Source of the DNA: Dipteris shenzhenensis
Taxonomy: Eukaryota > Polypodiophyta > Polypodiopsida > Gleicheniales
Length of the DNA stretch: 64,000 bases
Assembly: GCA_047967505.1 (NCBI GenBank)
Contig: CM106539.1
Strand: one strand, 5' to 3'
In this document: piece after piece, positions 47,201 through 57,608 of the stretch
Layout: each line of letters opens with the position of its first letter
Position numbering within the stretch: position 1 is the stretch's first letter
Program-made: the position numbers and the translations under genes
The notes under the pieces: model-generated
Told to the model about the DNA's origin: nothing
The model's database searches: none
What the model saw: the letters and a program-made list of their open reading frames with translations, nothing else

Positions 47201-47930
47201 TTTGCATTGTCAAACAAGCATTAAACACTGTTTTGGCCTTAGTGTCATGCACAATCGTCAAAAAACGCGGTCCTAGATGTGTTATTCGACTAAGTACTTA
47301 TGGGATGGGCACACCACTTTGCATGTAAGTCAATAATACCTAGGTTGAGATGTGTGCAAAGTAGTGTGATGATCGCATATGCGTTGCATTGTCGATTAAG
47401 CATAAATCAGCGTTTTTGCCTTAGTGTCATGGACAACAACCAATAAAAAACATGGTCCTAGGTGTGATATTCTAAAAAGTACTTATTGAATGGGCGTTCC
47501 ACTTTGCATGGAATACCATACCATCGCTTTTGAGGCACGTGCAAAGTATTGTGCCCATCGGATATGCTTTACATGGTAGATTGAGTATTAAATACCGTTT
47601 TTGGCCTTGGTGTCATGTACAACGGTCAAAAAACATGATCGTAGGTGTATTTTTCAAACAAGTACTTATCGGATGGGGATGCCACTTTGCACACAAGTCA
47701 ATACTGCCTAGGTTGAGGAACGTGAAAAGTCTTGTGTCCATTGGATATGCTTTGCATAGTCGATCTCACATGATACACCATTTTGTTCCTAGTGTTATGC
47801 ACAATCGTCATAAAATACGTTTGGAGGTGTGTTATCCGAAGAAGTACTTATGGGATGGGTGCACCACTTTGTATGCAAGTCAATAAGACCTAGGTTGAGG
47901 CATGTACAAAGTTTTGTGCCCATTGGAGAA
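38245..47930. repeat. Satellite array: ~182-bp monomers in a ~546-bp trimeric higher-order repeat
   Basis: Three monomer types alternate. Type A carries GTGTGCCTCTTTGAGAAC, type B GTGCCACTTTGCATGTAAG and type C GGGGCTCCACTTTGCACG; all share AGTACTTAT-GGATGG and ATCGGATAT-CTTTGCAT. The landmark at the C-A junction (CGCCCTTAGG-like) recurs at 39,286, 39,831, 40,377, 40,923, 41,456, 42,005, 42,543, 43,451, 43,996, 44,542, 45,087, 45,815, 46,359 and 46,905. Most steps are 533-549 bp; two (908 and 728 bp) contain extra monomers. About 53 monomers in total. The last ~750 bp (from about 47,190) is more diverged and loses the A-B-C order. All frames of about 60 codons in this array are repeat artefacts. 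Confidence 0.93.
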
Positions 47931-48180
47931 ATGTAGATGCGATAATATTAGAAAATTCTTGGTATGTGTATATGTGTGTGTGTGTGGCAAACAATTTTGA
48001 TACAACAAAGTAAACACCTAGTGCACAAATTATGCACTTCATACCTTGAGTAAATAAGCTTGTTGATGAGGATAAATATGCCCTTGAATAAAAGCACAGT
48101 TGTTGTATGACCACAATAGGATCGCTTTGACACCTGTGATTTTGCCCACATGTAAGTTTGCAAATAGTATAAAAAATCAT
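47931..48180. other. Short unique spacer
   Basis: AT-rich sequence with a short (GT)n at about 47,967-47,984 separates the satellite from the purine-rich zone. No gene seen. Confidence 0.5.
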
Positions 48181-48182
48181 AT

Positions 48183-48800
48183 AATAATATATTAATAGTT
48201 TGCAAATGTGTATAGCAAGTGAGTAATGGGAAGTGGAAGTGGGAATGAGGAGGGAGGAGTGGAATGGGAGAGGGAAGTAATAGGGGTGTATGATAATAAG
48301 TATAAAAAACAGTATAATAATATATTAATAGTTTTCAATTGGCAAGTGAGTAATGGGAAGTGGAAGTGAGAGTGGGGAGGGAAGAATGGAATGGGAGAGG
48401 GGAAGGTAATAGGGGAGTAGGATAATAAGGGAGTGAAATGAGTGAGGGAGTTAATAGGGGATGAAAAAGAGGAGGGTGAGATGGGGACATATGGGATTTT
48501 GGGAAATGGGAGGAGTGTGGGACGTGGTGGAAATGTGGGATGGGAGTGGTGGCAATGGGGAGGAAGAAGAAATGGATGGATGGGGGGAGGGCTAATGGAA
48601 GATTGGGATGAGGGATGAGGGTCCAATGGGAGAGGGGGAGTAATGGGAGCCAATGGGAGAGGGGATATGTGGGATGGGAGTGGTGGCAATGGGGAGGAAG
48701 AAGAAATGGATGGATGGGGGGAGGGCTAATGGAAGATTGGGATGAGGGATGGGGGTCCAATGGGAGAGGGGGAGAATGGGAGCCAATGGGAGAGGGGATA
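48183..48800. repeat. Purine-rich tandem duplications (about 127 and 134 bp)
   Basis: GTGAGTAATGGGAAGTGGAA recurs at about 48,219 and 48,346. GTGGGATGGGAGTGGTGGCA recurs at 48,535 and 48,669 with the following GGATGGATGGGGGGAGGG block. The strand is almost free of C. Confidence 0.8.
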
Positions 48801-48854
48801 AATGAAAAGCCAGTAGGAGAGAGGGAAGGAATGGAAAGCCAATAGGAAAACCTA

Positions 48855-49010
48855 ATTTTTCTTATATATAGTCTTCCTTCTTCATTCATTCTCCCCTCAT
48901 TTCATTCATTGAAGCAAGAAAGCAAGGACAATCAAGAGAGCAAGGAAGGAAGAGCAAGAAAGCAAGAAAGAGCAAACTTACAAACTTTTTCCACGTACTT
49001 GCAAATTTTT
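48855..49010 (+). promoter_or_regulatory. TATA-containing leader module, copy 1
   Basis: TTTTTCTTATATATAG (TATATATA at about 48,863) is followed by a CT-rich CATTCATTC stretch, TCCCCTCATTTCATT, AAGCAA- and AAGAGC-rich sequence, then ACTTTTTCCACGTACTTGCA. A diverged second copy lies at 51,661-51,795. Layout resembles a plant core promoter with pyrimidine-rich start region; transcription is inferred. Confidence 0.5.
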
Positions 49011-49079
49011 TTGATTAATTCTTTATCTAGTTTTTTTTTTTTAAATTTGAAGAGAGAGGAACTAGAGAGAGAAAAATTG

Positions 49080-51140
49080 AGGGGAGGAGAAGAAGAGGAT
49101 GGAGGGGCTAGAGGGAAGGGAGGAGGAAGGGAGGGAGAGGCGGGGGCAGAGTAGAGGGGGGAAAGGAGGAGGGAAGGGGGGCGGGGGGGAAGGGGGGGAC
49201 TGGGACAGTCTCCCCTGGAGGGGGGGAAGGGGGGCGGGGGGGGAAGGCTGGCGGAAGGGGGGGAGAGGGGGGGGGGACTGGCGGGGGGGAAGGGGGGCGG
49301 GGGGGGTTGGCGGCGAGGAGGGGGGGGAAGGGGGGAGTAGGGAAGGGGGGGGGAGGGGGTGAAGGGGGGGGAGGGGGAAGGGGGTGGGAGGGGCTGGCGG
49401 CCGCGGCCGCCAGCCAAGGGGAAGAGGGGGGGAAGGGGGGGTGGGGAAGAGGGGGGGGAAGGGCTGAGAGGGGGGGGGGGGCTAGGGGGCTGGCAGCCGC
49501 AGTCGCCAGCTCGGGGGAAGGAGGGAGGGAGGGGGAAGGGGGGAGGGAGGGGGGAGAAGGGGCGGGGAGGGGGGGGCAGGGGTGAAGGGGGGGGAGGGGG
49601 AAGGGGGGGTTGGGGGGCTGGCAGCTGCGGCCACCAGCTCGGGGGAAGGGGGGAGGGAGGGGGGAGAGGGGGCGGGGAGAGGGGGCTGGGGGAGAGGGGG
49701 ATGGGGGGCTGGCGGCCACGGTTGCCAGCTCGGGGGAAGGGGGGAGGGAGGGGGGAGAGGGGGCTGGGGGGAGAGGGGGCTAGGGGGTTGGCGGCCGTGG
49801 CTGCCAGCTCGGGGAAAGGAGGGAGGGAGGGGGGAGAGGGGCGGGGAGAGGGGGCTCGGGGGCTGGTGGCTACGGCCGCTAGCTCGGGGGAAGGGGGGAG
49901 GGAGGGGGGAGAGGGGGCGGGGAGGGGGGGGGCTGGGGGGCTGGCGGCCGCGGTCGCCAGCTCGGGGAAAGGGGGGAGGGGGCGGGGAGAGGGGGCTAGG
50001 GGGTTGGCGGTCACGGCCGCCAGCTCGGGGGAAGGGGGGAGGGAGGGGGGAGAGGGGGCAGGGAAGGGGGGGGCGGGGGTGAAGGTGGGGAGGGGGGGGG
50101 AGAGGGGGCGAGGAAGGGGGGGGCAAGGGTGAAGGAGGGGGAGAGGGAAGGGGGTGGGAGGAAGGGGGGTTGTGAGAGGGTGCGAGAGGGGGGGGAAGGG
50201 GGGGAAGGGGGTGGGAAGGAGGGGGGCGGGGAAAGGGGGGGTGCGAGAGGGGGGGTGCGAGGGGGTGCGAGAGGGGGGGGAAGAGCTGGCGGCCGCGATC
50301 GCCAGCCCGTGGAGGGGGGGGCGGGGGTGAAGGGGCAAGAGGGGGAAGGGGGTGCGAGGGGGGTGGGGGAAGGGGGGGTGGAGGGGGAAGGGGGTCAGAC
50401 GGGGGCGGGGGGGGAAGGGGGTAGGGGAAAGGGGGTAGGGGGGGCTGGCAGCCACGGCCGCCAGCCCTGGGGAAGGGGGGATGGAGGGGGAAGGGGGTGG
50501 GACAAGGAGAGCAGAGGGGGAAGGGGGTGGGACAGGGAGAGCAGAGGGGGCTGGCGGCCGCGGCCGCCAGCCCTGGGGAAGGGGGGAAGGGGGGAAGGGG
50601 AGGGGGGGGCTGGCGGGGGGGGAAGGGGGGGTGGAGGGGGAAGGGGGTGGGACAGGGGCGGGGGGAAAGGGGGTTGGGGGGGTTGGCGGCCGCGACCGCC
50701 AGCCCTAGGGAAGGGGGGAAGGGGGGATGGAGGGGGAAGGGGGTGGGACGGGGAGAGCAGAGGGGGAAGGGGAGGGGGGAGCGGGAGGGGGAGGGGGAAG
50801 GGGGGGGCAGAGGGGGAAGGGGAGGGGGGGAGCGGGAGGGGAGGGGAGGGGGGGAGGGGGGGAGGGGTTTTGGCGACGGAGGGAGGGGAGGGGAGGGGAA
50901 GGGAGGGGAGGGGAGGAGGGGAGGGCGGGGGGTCAAGGGAGGGAGGGAGGGAGGGAAGCGGAAGGAGAGAGAGGAGAGAGAGAGGTAGAGGAGAGGAGGG
51001 AGCAGAAGGAGAGAGAGGGGAGAGGAGGGAGGGGAGTGAGAGAGAGAGTGAGGGGAGGGAGAGAGAAAGAGAGACAGAGAGTGTGTGGGGGGAAGGTATG
51101 GGAGAGAGAGAGAGAGTGAGGGAGAGAGAAACAAGGGAGT
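49080..51140. repeat. G-rich array with periodic GC palindromes
   Basis: Two kilobases of GGGGGA-type sequence on the + strand. Every 75-130 bp a GC-rich palindrome interrupts it: CTGGCGGCCGCGGCCGCCAG is perfect at 49,394-49,413 and near 50,551, and variants (GGCTGGC-GGC-...-GCCAGC followed by TCGGGGG or CCTGGGG) lie near 49,489, 49,617, 49,708, 49,787, 49,860, 49,939, 50,003, 50,286, 50,443 and 50,681. Dense G-runs could form quadruplexes. The very long Pro-rich and Gly-rich frames (up to 550 codons) come from the repeat and are not accepted as genes. Confidence 0.9.
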
Positions 51141-51655
51141 AGAGGGAGAGAGGTCGAATTCTTACAAGAGCGACAAATAAGATTTGACTTAGGAAAAGAA
51201 TGAAAGGGACTTACTAGAAGAAAGTATCAAGAAGAATATTGAACACAAATTTGAATTCTTACAACTAAGAGTAGAACTATCACGAGCAAGAGCAACAAAT
51301 AAGATTCTTGCTCAAATAAGATTTAACTTACTAGAGCGACAAATAGGATTCTTGCTCAAATAAGATTACTATCACAAGCAAGAGCGACAAATAAGATTTG
51401 ACTTACTATCACGAGCAAGAGCGACAAATAAGATTTGACTTACGAGAAGAATGAAAAGGACTTACGAGAAGAAAGTATCAAGAAGAATGTTGAAGAAAGT
51501 ATCAAGAAGAATGTTGAACACAAATTTGAATTCAAAAGGAACGTACGAGAAGAAAGTATGAGAAGAATGTTGAACACAAATTTGAATTCAAATTTATTAT
51601 GAATTCAAATTTCCCTCTCTTTTTTGAAAATTCAAATTTATGCGTAGGAGGAGTG
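51141..51655. repeat. Short-unit direct repeats (ACAAATAAGATT / GAAGAAAGTATCAAGAAGAA)
   Basis: GCGACAAATAAGATTTGACT is repeated at about 51,168, 51,384 and 51,421 with looser copies between. GAGAAGAAAGTATCAAGAAG and TTGAACACAAATTTGAATTC recur three times. No coding region. Confidence 0.75.
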
Positions 51656-51960
51656 GGCTAGTTTTTCTTATATATACTTTTCTTTCCATTCATTCATTCT
51701 AACTCTCTCCTCATTTCATTAAAGCAACCAAGAGCGAAAGAGAAAGGATAAGCGGAGCCTTACTTTTTCACTTTTTCCAAGTACTTGCATTCTTTTTCAT
51801 TCGTCTTGTAATTCTTTTTCTTTACTTACAATTCTTTTTCAATTAGTTTCTTGTTAAAGTTTTTGAGTTCTATTTCTTAAAATTCGTCTTGTAATTCTTT
51901 TTCTTTACTTATAATTCTTTTTCAATTAGTTTATTGTTAAAGTTTTTGAGGAGGGGGGTC
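51656..51960 (+). promoter_or_regulatory. TATA-containing leader module, copy 2, with tandem TTC-rich repeats
   Basis: TTTTTCTTATATATAC (TATATATA at 51,669-51,676), CATTCATTCATTC, CTCCTCATTTCATT and ACTTTTTCCAAGTACTTGCA match copy 1 in order and spacing. It is followed by an ~80-90 bp unit (CTTGTAATTCTTTTTCTTTACTTA, then CAATTAGTTT, TTGTTAAAGTTTTTGAG) repeated about twice to 51,950. Confidence 0.55.
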
Positions 51961-52966
51961 TTTTAGAAGGCATTACAATTCTTTTTAAATTAGTTTCTTA
52001 TTCGAGTTTTTGAGTTCTATTTTAATTAGGATTTTATTTATATTTGAGTTTGTAAATTTGAGAAATGAGAGAATAGGGAGGGAGAGAAAGAGAGAGGAGA
52101 GAGAGGAGAGGGAAAGAGAGAAATTAAGAGAGAGAAGAGGGGCTCTTGGCAGCTGTGGCCGCCAAAGGGAGAGAGAGAATGAGAAATGAGAGGAGTAGGG
52201 AGGGAGAGAAAGAGAGAGAGGAGAGAGGGAGAGAGAGAGAGAGAGATTCACAGAGAGAAGAGGGGCTCTTTAAATGAGAGAGAAGAGTAGGGAGGGAAAG
52301 AAAGAGAGAGGAGAGAGGGGGAGAGAGATTAAAAGAGAGAAGAGGGTCTCTTGGGGGCCGTGGCTGCTTGAGGGAGGGAGAAAGTAGGGAGAGAGAGGGA
52401 GAGAGAGAGAAAGAGAGAGAGGGAGAGAGAGAAAGAGAGAGAGAGGGAAAGAGAGAGGGAGAGAGAGAGAGAAAGAGAGAGAGGGAGAGAGAGGGAGAGA
52501 GAGAGATGTTTATCAGAATGAAACGTGGCAAGAGGAGAGAGGGAAAGAGAGAAATTAAGAGAGAGAAGAGGGGCTCTTCGGGGCCGTGGCCGCCAAAGGG
52601 AGAGAGAGAATGAGAAATAAGAGAGAAGAGTAGGGAGGGAGAGAGACAAGAGATTAAGAGAGAGAAGAGGAGGGAGGGAGAGAAAGAGAGAGAGGGAGAG
52701 AGAGAATGAGAAATGAGAGAGAAGAGTAGGGAGGGAGAGAAAGAGAGAGGGAGAGAGACAAGAGATTAAGAGAGAGAAGAGGGGCTCCTTAAATGAGAGA
52801 GAAGAGTAGGGAGGGAAAGAAAGAGAGAGCTGAGAGAGGGAGAGAGAGAAGAGAGTCTCCTCACAGCAATGAGAGAGAAGAGTAGGGAAGGAAAGAAAGA
52901 GAGGGAGGGAGAGGGAGAGAGACAGAGAGAAGAGAAGAGGGAGACTTAGGGAGAGAGAAAGAGAGA

Positions 52967-53021
<55 letters not shown>

Positions 53022-53139
53022 AGAGAGGGAATGAAACTTCTCTGCTAGAAGAGTAGGGAGGGAAAGAAAGAGAGGGAGGGAGAGGGAGAGAGAGAGAGAG
53101 AGAAGAGAAGAGGGAGACTTAGGGAGACAGAAAGAGAGA

Positions 53140-53183
<44 letters not shown>

Positions 53184-53298
53184 GGGAGGAATGAAACTTC
53201 TATGCTAGAGGGAGGGAGAGAGTAGGGAGGGAGAGGGAGAGAGAGAGAGAGAGAAGAGAGGAGGGAGACTTAGGGAGAGAGAAAGAGAGAGAGGGAGA

Positions 53299-53344
<46 letters not shown>

Positions 53345-53428
53345 AGGAGGGAGACTTAGGGAGAGAGAGATAAAGAGAGAGGAAGAGAGAATGAAACTTC
53401 TAGCAGCCATGGTCGCCAAGAGAGGGAG

Positions 53429-53466
<38 letters not shown>

Positions 53467-53960
53467 CTCGCGGCCGTGGCCACCAAGGGAGGGAGGGAGG
53501 GAGGGAGGGAGGAAGGCTGAGAGAGATTAAGAGAGAGAATTCAAAGAGAGAGAGAGAGAGAGACATAGAGAGGAAAAGAATGACAAATCCTAGCGGCCAA
53601 GAGGATAGAGGTAGGGAGGTAGAGAGGGTAAGAGAGAGAGAGAGGGAGAGAGAGAGAAGAGGAGAGAGAGAGAGAGAGGAGAGAGATGGAGAAAGAGAGA
53701 GAAATAATTACAAATCCTAGGGAGAGAGAGAGATAAAGAGAGAGAATGAAAAATCTTAGCCGCCATGGGAGGGAGAGAAAGAGAGAGTTGAGATAAACTA
53801 AGAGAGAGAATGAGTGGGATGAGGATAGAGAGGGAAACACATAAGAGTTGTCAGAGAGAGAGAGAGAGAGATTAAGAGAGAGAATGAGGTGTCTTGACTA
53901 TGGCTACAGAGAGATTTAGGAGTCGAGAGAGAGAGAGAGAAAGTAAAGAGAGTTTTATAT
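51961..53960. repeat. GAGA-rich array with degenerate copies of the GC palindrome
   Basis: GAGAGA and GGGAGG sequence interrupted by GC-rich islets: GGCAGCTGTGGCCGCCAA near 52,148, GGGGCCGTGGCTGC near 52,356, GGGGCCGTGGCCGCCAA near 52,581, GCAGCCATGGTCGCCAA near 53,403, GCGGCCGTGGCCACCAA near 53,469, and AGCCGCCATGG near 53,758. These share the GGCCGYGGCCGCCA core with the G-rich array, but sit in an AG-rich background. Larger duplications occur inside (for example the GGGAGACTTAGGGAGA block at about 52,941, 53,112, 53,263 and 53,349). Confidence 0.85.
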
Positions 53961-55080
53961 ATTTACATGTTTTATATTATACTTTTAAAAAATTATAAAA
54001 GAGTGAATTTATGGTTTGTTTTGAAGGTGAGATAATATTTTTATATATATTCATCTTTTAAATTGAAAAATGTTAACTTTTCTTTAGATACTTGTTCTTC
54101 ATTTATCTCACATGCAAGTTTAGCCTCTACATCAAAACCCCTTCTTTTGCATATTTAAGCCTCTTAAACCCCAGCACATTAAAATGAACACAGAAAAAGA
54201 AATTATTTATTGCTTTTCTTCGCTTCGACCGTTGGTTTAGCATAGTTTAGCATAGATTAGATTGCCTTAGAGGAGAGACAATTCTCCAAGTTGCCAATCG
54301 AAGCCATGCTCAAATTTTTCTAACTAGTTCCTAATCGTTGTCAGTCCCTTCACTCACATGCGGTTTAACACTCATAACATGCTATTAAATAAGACCTTTT
54401 ACCATTTACCAAGAAGTTTATCAGTGGGCAGATTGCATGAGCAGATATCAGTGGACAGATTACATGTCATGGGACATATTGGAGCTTGATGATTATTGGT
54501 TATTTTTATTGCATTTGTATAAATATTTAAGCTGCTTTATTGTCATAAAAACCCTTGTAAAGCCTTCTATGCCATTTTTTACATTTATTGTCATATGAAG
54601 CGCCTTGTAATAAACCCGACCATCTCGACCATTCACTATTTAATGAGTATCAATGGGATGCATAAGTGGATATCATGTGGGCTGCATAAGTGGATATCAG
54701 TGGAATAGTTTTTAGTGGGTAGATTGCATCAATTGGGTATCAGTGCACAGATATCAATGGATGGACAGATTACATGTCATCACGAAGATTGAAGCTTTAT
54801 GACTAGAGGGCAAATCAATGGATGGACAGATTACATGTCTTCATGAAGATTGAAGCTTTATACTAGACGACATTTTATATTACTGTAAAGCTTTATTGCT
54901 AATTTTTTTACATTTGTACAAATATTTAAGCCTTGTAAAGCCTTCTAGGCTATTTCCCACATTTATTGCCATATGAAGCCTTGTAAAGCCTTTTAGGCTA
55001 TTTCCCACATTTATTGTATCAAGGGTTTATATTGTACTTTACTTGTATGTATCTAAATTCTTCATTATCTTTTCTTGTAG
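53961..55080. repeat. AT-rich spacer with direct repeats upstream of the peptidase-type gene
   Basis: Repeats include GTGGACAGATTACATGTCAT-like units (about 54,460, 54,763, 54,820) with GAAGATTGAAGCTTTAT, and CCTTGTAAAGCCTTCTAGGC (about 54,934 and 54,975) followed by TATTTCCCACATTTATTG. The sequence TCTTTTCTTGTAG just before the ATG at 55,085 looks like a 3' splice site, so a 5' noncoding exon probably lies in this stretch. Confidence 0.6.
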
Positions 55081-55084
55081 GATT

Positions 55085-57608
55085 ATGGAGCAATCAACTA
55101 ATGTGGTGGCTATCCTAAATGACTCTGAGATCAGAGAATGGGTTTCTGATGTCACTTTGAATTTCAAAGGAAAGGAATATAGCCCCAATGGCTTTTGTAG
55201 GTGGACTCGATATCACATGGGCAGAAGAGCTTGGTTTCTTCATCAAAAGGAAAAGAGACTCTTTCTACTTATGTCAAAAAGGGAGTTCAATGGTGTTGAA
55301 GATCCATGGGATGCTACTTTCTTCAAAAAAGATATGACTTCAAGCCTTGTGGTAGGCATAATGATAGAGCCAAAAAAGAGCTTTGTGGATATTTTTACAA
55401 AGAGTTCAGATCCTGAAGTTGGTGGTATTCATATTGTTGTGTCAAGGAGAGACTCAAAGACCTTTGTGATGCCTCCTCCTCAACCATCAAAGTTTCCAGA
55501 GCTGCAAAGTGCATTGGAGACTCTTTCATATACTTGGGAGCAATTTCCTAGTGTGGTGGCAAAAAGGATGCATGCAAAGATAATGTTTGAGTACTTTCAG
55601 GATGCAGAATATGCTCCTCATATTCAAGGATCTTCACATGAAGGAGATCAAAAAGCTCAGACTTCGATGCAGGGACAAGAAGAACAGGCACACTGTCACA
55701 AACGTGTAGAACATGAGCGCAAACTTCTAGAGCAAGAAATGGTGGATGTAACTAAGGATGATGAAAAACAAGCCTTGAGTACACGGGAATTTAAAAAAAT
55801 TGAAGAAGATCAAGGTTGACCACTGCAGTTATGCTAGAAGCTCTTGCTAGCAAACCACGATGTGAAATGGAAAAGGCTAGTACTGCAAGAGCAATGGTTC
55901 CAAGTAGTAAAAAAAGACATCGTCATACTGTAGAGAGAGATAATGTGGATGAAAAATGGTTAAAAGAAGAGAAAGATGAACAAGACTCAGAACCTGAGGC
56001 TGAAGATGATCAGGATGAACTCACATCAATCAAAAATCTTAATCTGCATCTTAATGAAGCAGTTACAGATGATGATGTGGGATACATCTGGGGTCAAAGG
56101 ATGTGGTTTGTGAATGCCAAAGATGTGGAAGCTGCATCTCTCTTTACTAATAGCCGAAGCCTTGATATATCCTATGCAATGCAAATATATGAGGCTTTGA
56201 GAGATGGTAAGAAACCTGTGGCAAGCAATGTGGTCTTGCGCCCAATAATGTTTTGTCCAATCAAAAATAGTTTTCTGGATCAAATAACATTTACAGGGCC
56301 TACACATTTCGAGGAAACCTTTAGTCGATTCTTTAAAGACACTCTTAAAAATATTCCACATGAACAAGGCGAAGAGGCACAAGGTGAGAATATGCTAAAG
56401 GAAGCAAAGAAGGAATTCCTCCTCCATTGCAGATTCCAGCCCATTGATGGTCAACATTGGGCTTATGCTTGTAATCAGATCGCAAGGGAAGCAAATCAGG
56501 TCAAAAGACTCACTCCAGAACAATTTGCAAAGATAATTTCATTCCATTATTATCCTGCAACAATTTGTATATTCAAGCATGAGATCAAGTATTTGATTGA
56601 GTCCAAAAGACTTAATCATTATGTCCATGGAAAGTGTAAGATATCCTCAACATCAGAGGTCTTACAGAAGGCAAGGGTTATATGGACAACATTTGGTTCT
56701 CCAAATCCTGATTTGAAGCGAAAGGTCACAAAAGCAGACGCCAACACACTCATGAACTTCTATACTTCTTTGAGTGCAGTTGTGCCTAGGGGAACTCAAG
56801 AGCGAGAAGAAAGTATGACAAGCCTCAAGGTGGTGAGGGACAGATATGCTGACTACACTTCTATCATATTTCGTCCTGTTGAAGTGTTCAATGAGATGCT
56901 TGAAACGTGCATTGCTTGTGAGCGTGGACAGTTGACCTATGAAGCTCCTTTGTTTATCTCCGAAAAGTCAAAGATAATGGATAAGAAGGAGTTGACAACA
57001 AGGATGTGGAGGCCTATAAAGTACTTACCTGACAAGTATGCATCCATGGTAGCACAAAAAATTTTAAAGAAAGAATGGTTTTTTGGAAAAAAAGACAAAG
57101 ACTACTGCATGGAAGAATGCATCAATGTACAGGTGAGGTGTGATGCAGTGCATAGTGCCATTAAGTATTTGCTGTCAGAGAAACAAATTCCACTTACTCA
57201 TTGTAACATTGACTATAATGTGGTGAAGCATATAGCTTCTTTGTCAACACCCAAGGTAAAGCTATGGGCAAACAGGTGGATTAAAAAGAATGAAGATGGG
57301 TCAGAAATAGTAACCTCTTATATGAGAAAAGAAATCCCACAACAGGTGGTTGCATATGTGGAAATAGAGGGAGAAGAAATGGATGAAGTCAATACGGAGG
57401 CACTCCCTTCTACTTCAACAATGCAACCACCTCTAAATTTGATTGAAGAATCAAATTTAGCTGCATTGGATAAAATGGAGAGCTCATTTGAAGTTAGGAT
57501 CATTTTGAAACGAGAACCTCAGTATTTGAGCTTTGGTAGAGAGGAGGTTTCAATCCTCTCAAATCCTTTAAAAGAGGTTAATGACAATATTATCTTGGCC
57601 ATTCTCAG
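55085..57608 (+). pseudogene. Unrecognised N-terminal region of the triple Ulp1-like gene
   Basis: The ATG at 55,085 (GATTATGGAGC) follows a likely acceptor and opens a frame to 55,819. A frame shifted by one base runs from 55,804 to the donor at 57,609 (AG|GTAACG), so a single indel near 55,805 breaks the gene. Part 1 (about 245 residues) contains LNDSEIREWVSDVTLNFKGK and RYHMGRRAWFLHQKEKRLF and ends in a charged tail. Part 2 (about 600 residues) starts Lys/Glu-rich with a basic stretch (SSKKRHRHTVERD), then has RMWFVNAKDVEAASLFTNSR and KKEFLLHCRFQPIDGQHWAY. It ends with the linker that also precedes the next two modules (EEVSILSNPLKEVN). I recognise no domain in the first 750 residues. Confidence 0.55.

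Noticed and set aside
38240-47886. Dozens of 60-118 codon frames on both strands
   Set aside because: They recur with the satellite monomer and differ only by satellite variation.
38245-47930. CRISPR-like array (regular repeats)
   Set aside because: Units are contiguous ~182-bp satellite monomers with no unique spacers, in a plant genome.
48932-51134. Very long Pro-rich (minus) and Gly-rich (plus) open frames, up to 550 codons
   Set aside because: They are translations of the GGGGGA array; several overlapping frames on both strands are open at once, and no start context or splice signals support a gene.
52124-53840. Ser/Leu-rich and Arg/Glu-rich frames over GAGA and CT tracts (also at 5,584, 28,000-29,500 and 30,757-31,124)
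   Set aside because: Dinucleotide repeats give open frames in several registers; no other protein features.
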